From contig CAKMZG010000076.1 in assembly GCA_929200335.1 (NCBI GenBank), positions 1 through 11,206 on the forward strand: a stretch of DNA of 11,206 nucleotides, written 5' to 3'. This document shows positions 6,949 to 11,206 of the stretch, piece by piece; positions within the stretch are counted from its first letter, which is position 1, and every line of letters starts with the position of its first letter. A model generated the notes under the pieces. That model saw only the letters and a list, made by a program, of their open reading frames with translations, was not told where the DNA came from and made no database searches. The stretch comes from an uncultured Alphaproteobacteria bacterium. Lineage in GTDB: Bacteria; Pseudomonadota; Alphaproteobacteria; Rhizobiales; Rhizobiaceae. The translations under genes were made by a program, and so were the position numbers.

Positions 6949-7758
6949 ATGACAGATTCCAATGATGAGAAAATTGTCAGAGACTGGTGGCAGACATCCA
7001 TCATTAATATGAAGCCAGGTCAGATTGAATTTAGAGGGCAATCTATTCAAAATTTAATTGGGAATTTATCTTTTACTCAAATGATTTGGTTTATGGTGAT
7101 GGGTAGTGAATTGCCGTCAGAAAAAGCGGCATTGTTTGAAGCGGCTCTTGTGGCAGGTGTTGATCATGGCCCTCAAGCACCATCCATTGCAGCATCGCGC
7201 ATGGCATCCACTTGTGGAGTTGGTTTGAACAATGCCATGGCTACGGGGCTTAACATGCTGGGCGATGTTCATGGTGGCGCTGGTGAACAATGTGCCGAGC
7301 TCTATTATATGATTGCTGCAATGATGGATGAGGGTAAGGCGCTACAACAAGCAACAGAATTAGGCTTGGATGAATGGTGTAAGAAGTATGGTAAAATTGT
7401 CTCAGGTTTTGGCCATCGTTTTCATAAACCAGAAGATCCTCGTGCACCTAGATTATTAGGGCTTGTAAAAGATGCAGCTGATAAGGGTGTTGTATCAGGT
7501 CGTTTTGCAGACATTGCTATTGCTGTTCGTGCAGAATTAACCGCACGTAAAAATGGTAGAGCTATTGCTATGAATATTGATGGATCAACAGCTGTTATTT
7601 TTTGTGAACTTGGCGTGCCAGCACCTTTGTCACGCGGTTTCTTTTGTTTGTCGCGTTCAGTTGGAATTCTTGCTCATTCTTGGGAACAGATGCAACAAGG
7701 CGGACGTAACAAAGGTCCTATGCCACCAAAATATTTACCCACTTATACTGGTGAATAA
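6949..7758 (+). CDS. Citryl-CoA lyase / short citrate-synthase-superfamily protein
   Basis: About 269 residues, far shorter than citrate synthase (about 430) but matching stand-alone citryl-CoA lyase and the C-terminal module of ATP-citrate lyase. Such enzymes cleave citryl-CoA, or a related 3-hydroxyacyl-CoA, to acetyl-CoA plus a 2-oxo acid. Numbered from this ATG, the three catalytic residues of the superfamily are visible: H108 in GDVHGGAG, H156 in GFGHRFHKPEDPRAPR and D211 in MNIDGS. An in-frame ATG at 6943 gives MRM, but it lies only 3 bases from the AAGG at 6936-6939, whereas the ATG at 6949 has a 9-base spacer, so I prefer 6949. The gap to the preceding fusion gene is 27 bases, so it is the last gene of the plus-strand operon. 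No citryl-CoA synthetase is present, so its acyl-CoA must come from elsewhere, possibly the convergent acylating dehydrogenase. Confidence 0.85.
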   Translation: MTDSNDEKIVRDWWQTSIINMKPGQIEFRGQSIQNLIGNLSFTQMIWFMVMGSELPSEKAALFEAALVAGVDHGPQAPSIAASRMASTCGVGLNNAMATGLNMLGDVHGGAGEQCAELYYMIAAMMDEGKALQQATELGLDEWCKKYGKIVSGFGHRFHKPEDPRAPRLLGLVKDAADKGVVSGRFADIAIAVRAELTARKNGRAIAMNIDGSTAVIFCELGVPAPLSRGFFCLSRSVGILAHSWEQMQQGGRNKGPMPPKYLPTYTGE

Positions 7759-7766
7759 AAATTAAT

Positions 7767-7818
7767 TCTAGAGCCTATAGCATTTAAGTGAATTCACTTA
7801 ACTTTATGATGCTCTAGA
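7767..7818. repeat. Dispersed-type palindromic repeat (Rhizobiales-like hairpin element)
   Basis: An outer inverted repeat, TCTAGAGC (7767-7774) with GCTCTAGA (7811-7818), encloses the perfect 18-base palindrome TTAAGTGAATTCACTTAA (7784-7801), with non-pairing 9-base arms between. This nested form, an AGAGCAT-like edge and an AAGTGAATTCACTT-like core, resembles intergenic palindromic repeats I recall from Brucella, Ochrobactrum and other Rhizobiales. It sits between two convergent operons, a common place for such elements. The family assignment is from memory and tentative; the fold is seen directly. Confidence 0.6.
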
Positions 7819-7837
7819 CAAATATTTTTAAAATAAA

Positions 7838-7873
7838 AAGCCCAGTTCATTTATTTGAACTGGGCTTCTTTTT
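7838..7873. terminator. Bidirectional intrinsic terminator between the convergent operons
   Basis: A perfect 12-bp stem, AAGCCCAGTTCA (7838-7849) with TGAACTGGGCTT (7856-7867), closes a 6-base loop. On the plus strand it runs into CTTCTTTTT (to 7873); on the minus strand into a T-rich run derived from 7825-7837. It therefore can stop both the plus-strand operon ending at 7758 and the minus-strand operon ending at 7890. Confidence 0.88.
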
Positions 7874-7889
7874 AAAAGATTATAATCTC

Positions 7890-9659
7890 TTAATCTGTTG
7901 AAACATGGCTGACATCTTTATCAGGAGAATAGATGTCCAAAATATTCCAATGTCCTGTTGTTGGTGTCGGATTATTAATCATTGGTACATCTATAACCGT
8001 TGGTTTATTAGATGAAATGGCTTGTTTTAAAACTTCAACCAATTGGCCAGCACTTTCAACAGCAATACCTTGCGCACCATAGGCACGGGCAAGCTCTGCA
8101 TAGTTAGGGCCATAGGTGCTGTCACCAGCTTTGCCTGGGAAGGTTGTGCCATAGGTTAGTCCATAATGGGCTTTTTGTAATCCTGCAATTGTACCAAAAG
8201 CATTATTGTTCATCACCAACCAAATGATGCCAAGATCAAGTTCAACCGCAGTGGCAAGCATAGCAGGATTTTGACCAAAACCACCATCTCCAACGAGGGA
8301 TAAAACTGTGCGATCTGGTGCCGCTATTTTTGCACCAATGGCTGCTGGAGGGCCAAAGCCCATGGTTGCAAAGCCACCCGGTGTTAAAATAGAACCCGGT
8401 GTTACAATATCAAATTGTTGCCCAACACCATTTTTATTCCAACCCACATCAGTTGTAATGATGGCATCTTCAGGAAGTGCTATTCTCACATCTGCCAAGA
8501 TGCGTTCTGGCATCATAGGAAATGCTTGTGAAGTTGCCATTTCTTGATTGCTGGCTTTAAATGTTTCTCTAAATTCAGTAATTTTGTTTTGCAACGCATC
8601 AGTGTTTTTAACTTCTGGATAAAGCTTTTTTGCAACTTTTGTCAAAACCCTTAACGCCTTTTTTGCATCTGCGATTGCACCTATTTCTACAGGATAATTG
8701 CGACCAATTTCTGTCGGCTCAATATCAATATGAATAATTTTTGATGCTGGTACATTAAAGGTATAACCAGGATACCAGCTGGAACAATCGGCCTCTTTAA
8801 AGCGAGTGCCAATGGCAAAAATATAATCAGCATTCAAGCAAGTTTGGTTTACAAGTTCAGTACCCCAAAAGCCAGTCATACCCAATAGAAGTGGATGTTG
8901 ATCGCTGATAGCACCTTTGCCCATTAATGAGTGTGCAACAGGAATGCCCGTTTGATTTACAAAATCTTCTAATTCTTTTGATGCTTTTGCTAGCAAGATG
9001 CCGCCACCTACATAAAGCACTGGGTTTTCAGCTTCATATAGTTTCTTGATAATTTCAACGGCGGTCTCTTCATCAATGGAAGGTTTAATTAATTGACGCG
9101 TGTTAGAGATGATGCGATCAAAACTATCTGAAGAAATTACCTCTGAAAAAATATCCATAGGTACATTTACCAGCACAGGGCCTGGTTGACCACTTTCAGC
9201 TAAATGAAATGCTTTTTCAAGGATTTCTGCCATGAGTTCGGCGCGATCAACCCGCCATGCCCGTTTAACAAAAGGGCGATAAATTTCATACTGCTGTGCA
9301 TCGGCATGAAGGTTAACCTCTTGATGCGGGTGCTTGCCATAATAATGGGTTGGGATGTCGCCAGCAATTACCACCATTGGTATGCAATCAAGCGCTGCAT
9401 TGGCAACGCCTGTCGCGCAATTGGTTAAACCTGGTGAAAGGTGAGACAATACAACTGAGGCTTTACCTGTTACACGCGCATAGGCATCTGCCGCATGGGA
9501 TGCTATTTGCTCATGGCGAACAGTGACAAAATCAATTGGGCTTTCAGCTAATGCAGCAAGCACTGCAATATTGGTGTGGCCGCAAAGGCCAAAAATATGT
9601 TTAACATCGCGGCGTTCAAGAAAATCTACGATATGTTCGGCTACTGTTTTATCAACCAT
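7890..9659 (-). CDS. Thiamine-diphosphate-dependent enzyme, acetolactate synthase/2-oxo acid decarboxylase family
   Basis: A 589-residue protein with the three domains of the family: pyrimidine-binding domain (about 1-175) with the catalytic Glu50 in RHEQ; central domain (about 195-345) with a GGG at 218-220; and diphosphate-binding domain (about 380-560) with the motif GDGG (457-460) and its NN at 485-486. The fold catalyses decarboxylation of a 2-oxo acid to an aldehyde, or carboligation. Where many relatives have G-x-PG near residue 25, this protein has GLCGHTN (24-30), placing His28 by the cofactor. No regulatory small subunit is adjacent, which argues against biosynthetic acetolactate synthase. 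A GGAG ribosome site precedes the ATG, and the gene begins 13 bases after the acylating aldehyde dehydrogenase, so the pair are co-transcribed. I infer a decarboxylase whose aldehyde feeds that dehydrogenase; a ligase role is not excluded. Confidence 0.85.
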   Translation of the reverse strand: MVDKTVAEHIVDFLERRDVKHIFGLCGHTNIAVLAALAESPIDFVTVRHEQIASHAADAYARVTGKASVVLSHLSPGLTNCATGVANAALDCIPMVVIAGDIPTHYYGKHPHQEVNLHADAQQYEIYRPFVKRAWRVDRAELMAEILEKAFHLAESGQPGPVLVNVPMDIFSEVISSDSFDRIISNTRQLIKPSIDEETAVEIIKKLYEAENPVLYVGGGILLAKASKELEDFVNQTGIPVAHSLMGKGAISDQHPLLLGMTGFWGTELVNQTCLNADYIFAIGTRFKEADCSSWYPGYTFNVPASKIIHIDIEPTEIGRNYPVEIGAIADAKKALRVLTKVAKKLYPEVKNTDALQNKITEFRETFKASNQEMATSQAFPMMPERILADVRIALPEDAIITTDVGWNKNGVGQQFDIVTPGSILTPGGFATMGFGPPAAIGAKIAAPDRTVLSLVGDGGFGQNPAMLATAVELDLGIIWLVMNNNAFGTIAGLQKAHYGLTYGTTFPGKAGDSTYGPNYAELARAYGAQGIAVESAGQLVEVLKQAISSNKPTVIDVPMINNPTPTTGHWNILDIYSPDKDVSHVSTD

Positions 9660-9672
9660 TGTTTTTCTCCAA

Positions 9673-11085
9673 TTATAGATTTACTGGTGTTTGATAAAAT
9701 TCACCAAAAAGTTCTTCATCTGATGGGCGGTCTTCTGGGATTGGACGTGCCACCCATGTGTAATTCATAAAGTGTTTTAGGCTGACATTTTCATTGGTGA
9801 TATTGCCACCCCAAATGCCACAACCTAATGATGATGTCATCGGCATACCATTGGTGAATGAACCAGCATTGGCTTTTGATTGGGGCTGTCTAACCATCAT
9901 GCGGCTAACAGGGGCTACTTTTGCTAAGGCATCAATGTTATCATCATTGTGAGAATAAATGCCACAACTGTGGCCTTTGCCGCCTACGTTGTAAATTTTA
10001 GTGACAGTTTCTAAAGCCTCATCAAATGTTTCAAAATGATAAAGCGCCATGAGAGTGGTTAGTTTTTCTTTGGAGAATTTATGCTCTTTGCCAATTTTGC
10101 CTTGGTTTTCCACCATTAAGAATTTGCGGTCTTCAGGAATTTCAAAACCTGCTTCTTTTGCTGTTTGCTGTGGTGGGCAGGCAATGGTGCCAAAGGTGCG
10201 ATTGCCTTTTTCATCCCACATGGCTTTCTCAAGTTTAACTTTTTCATCTTCATTACAAAGATAGCCGCCCTCATTAATAAGCGCTTCAACCATCTTATTA
10301 TAAATGGAGCTTTGAATGATAATATTGCCATCAGCTGAACAACCAGAACCAAAATCAGAAGTTTTGGATAGGCGTGTATTATTTGCGGCAATTTCAATAT
10401 CTGCGGTTTCATCAATAACCATGGTAGAGTTACCCGCACCAACACCATAAGCTGGACGGCCTGAACTGTAAGCGGCACGCACCATAGGTTGGCCGCCAGT
10501 CGCAAGGGTTAGATCACAACTAGCCATTAGGTAATTGGTTGCTGGAATGCTGGGGTTGGCAATGCACTGGAATAAATCGGCTGGTGCACCAACGGCTTCA
10601 CATGCAGCACGCATAACATTGGTCATAGCAACTGTTGTTTTTGCTGTGCGTGGGTGAGGGGAGAAGATAACAGCATCTCTTGCCTTAGCTGCATAAATGC
10701 CAGTAACGGGAGGGGTTAGAGCTGGATTGGTCATGGGAATTAAGGATGCAAGCACACCTGCTGGTTTTGCATATTTTACCAAGCCCTTAGCTTCATCAAT
10801 TTCTACAGCGCCCGTTGATTTTTGACGAAGAGCATCACGCAATATGCCGTAGATTTTCATGCGTTTATTTGGGCGTCCAGCACGATCACCAATGCCGCTT
10901 TCATCAACGCCCATATGGGCAAGTTTGGTAAAAGTTTCTTCATTTGCTGTATACCAACCAATGGCTTGAGCAAGGCGGTCAAGGTCTTCTTGTGACCAAT
11001 TTTCAATAGCTGCCATTGCTACTCTTGCTCGGGCAATCATTTCATCAATATTAGTGCTAATTTCAGCAGTTAGTTCTCGAGACAT
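9673..11085 (-). CDS. CoA-acylating aldehyde dehydrogenase (sulfoacetaldehyde dehydrogenase SauS-like)
   Basis: A 470-residue enzyme that would oxidise an aldehyde with NAD(P)+ and CoA to an acyl-CoA. Acylating-family features are clear: KPAGVLASLIPMTNP (107-121), ATGGQPMVRAAYSSGRPAYG (195-214) and GVGAGNS (215-221), catalytic Cys249 in DFGSGCSADGN, GGKGHSCGIYS (368-378) with His372, and the terminal CGIWGGNITNENVSLKH (422-438). The closest named relative I recall is SauS of sulfoacetate breakdown, but that group also includes enzymes of unknown substrate, and no sulfoacetate-specific genes are visible here. An AAGGAT ribosome site precedes the ATG. It follows the edge gene by 20 bases and precedes the ThDP enzyme by 13, so it is the middle gene of a minus-strand operon. 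Coupling to the ThDP enzyme suggests its aldehyde comes from decarboxylation of a 2-oxo acid. Confidence 0.88.
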   Translation of the reverse strand: MSRELTAEISTNIDEMIARARVAMAAIENWSQEDLDRLAQAIGWYTANEETFTKLAHMGVDESGIGDRAGRPNKRMKIYGILRDALRQKSTGAVEIDEAKGLVKYAKPAGVLASLIPMTNPALTPPVTGIYAAKARDAVIFSPHPRTAKTTVAMTNVMRAACEAVGAPADLFQCIANPSIPATNYLMASCDLTLATGGQPMVRAAYSSGRPAYGVGAGNSTMVIDETADIEIAANNTRLSKTSDFGSGCSADGNIIIQSSIYNKMVEALINEGGYLCNEDEKVKLEKAMWDEKGNRTFGTIACPPQQTAKEAGFEIPEDRKFLMVENQGKIGKEHKFSKEKLTTLMALYHFETFDEALETVTKIYNVGGKGHSCGIYSHNDDNIDALAKVAPVSRMMVRQPQSKANAGSFTNGMPMTSSLGCGIWGGNITNENVSLKHFMNYTWVARPIPEDRPSDEELFGEFYQTPVNL

Positions 11086-11105
11086 TTTTTATCCTTGATA
11101 ATATT

Positions 11106-11206
11106 TTAAGCGGCTTTTGGTTGGCTGCTTTTACGTTTTGATTTCACATGACCAAAGCGCTGTTTTGCATGGTTAAGACAACGCCTTGCATGCTCTTCAG
11201 CGCCCA
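11106..11206 (-). CDS. C-terminal end of an unidentified protein, cut by the window edge
   Basis: An open frame enters from the right edge and ends at a TAA (plus-strand TTA at 11106-11108), giving 32 residues from GAEEHARRCL to SSQPKAA. It has an amphipathic helix-like stretch (EEHARRCLNHAKQRFG) followed by a basic tail (KSKRKSSQPK). It ends 20 bases before the acylating dehydrogenase in the same direction, so it is very probably part of that operon. I do not recognise the family from this fragment. Confidence 0.6.
   Translation of the reverse strand, partial: GAEEHARRCLNHAKQRFGHVKSKRKSSQPKAA

Noticed and set aside
7890..9659. Biosynthetic acetolactate synthase large subunit (ilvB)
   Set aside because: There is no adjacent small subunit or other branched-chain genes, the cofactor-side motif is atypical, and it is paired with an acylating aldehyde dehydrogenase.
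7890..11085. A sulfoacetate or taurine degradation operon (SauS plus sulfoacetaldehyde acetyltransferase Xsc)
   Set aside because: The dehydrogenase is SauS-like, but the ThDP enzyme does not resemble Xsc as I recall it (GLCGHTN and RHEQ regions differ from GIIGSAMM and AHET). No sulfoacetate-CoA ligase or phosphate acetyltransferase is visible. It remains an alternative if the cut gene at the edge proves to be SauT.

Overview
The window is an AT-rich stretch (by eye somewhat under 40% G+C) of a Gram-negative, most likely alphaproteobacterial, chromosome or large replicon. The grounds are the protein families (FCD-type GntR regulator, TRAP transporter, QuiC-type fusion, CoA-acylating aldehyde dehydrogenase) and a TCTAGAGC...GCTCTAGA hairpin that resembles dispersed palindromic repeats of Rhizobiales/Brucella-type genomes. 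The species cannot be named from the sequence. There are no RNA genes, transposases, CRISPR arrays or phage genes.

Layout. A GntR/FCD transcription factor (22-681, minus) is divergent from a six-gene plus-strand catabolic cluster: a Gfo/Idh/MocA NAD(P)-dependent oxidoreductase (933-2009); a complete tripartite TRAP transporter dctP-dctQ-dctM (2107-5061) with a strong intrinsic terminator between the binding protein and the permeases; a QuiC-type fusion of a TIM-barrel domain and an HPPD-like VOC domain (5068-6921); and a short citryl-CoA lyase-type protein (about 6949-7758). After a palindromic repeat and a bidirectional terminator comes a convergent minus-strand operon: an unidentified gene cut by the window edge (11106-11206), a CoA-acylating aldehyde dehydrogenase (9673-11085) and a ThDP-dependent enzyme of the acetolactate-synthase/decarboxylase fold (7890-9659).

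How the genes may work together. The TRAP system imports a carboxylate. The oxidoreductase and the QuiC-like protein suggest a cyclic (hydro)aromatic acid related to quinate, shikimate or protocatechuate. The other three enzymes form a chemically consistent chain: 2-oxo acid to aldehyde (ThDP enzyme), aldehyde to acyl-CoA (acylating dehydrogenase), acyl-CoA to a 2-oxo acid plus acetyl-CoA (citryl-CoA lyase). Applied to 4-carboxy-4-hydroxy-2-oxoadipate, the end intermediate of protocatechuate 4,5-cleavage and of gallate degradation, the chain gives citrate semialdehyde, then citryl-CoA, then oxaloacetate plus acetyl-CoA. This is inference, but it explains why these three enzymes sit together.

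The most striking direct observation is that the QuiC-like protein lacks three of the four expected metal ligands of the 3-dehydroshikimate dehydratase barrel (L132, N163 and A237 in place of Glu, Asp and Glu), while its HPPD-like half keeps a complete His-His-Glu triad (H437, H515, E592). It is therefore probably not a 3-dehydroshikimate dehydratase, despite the name automated annotation would give it.
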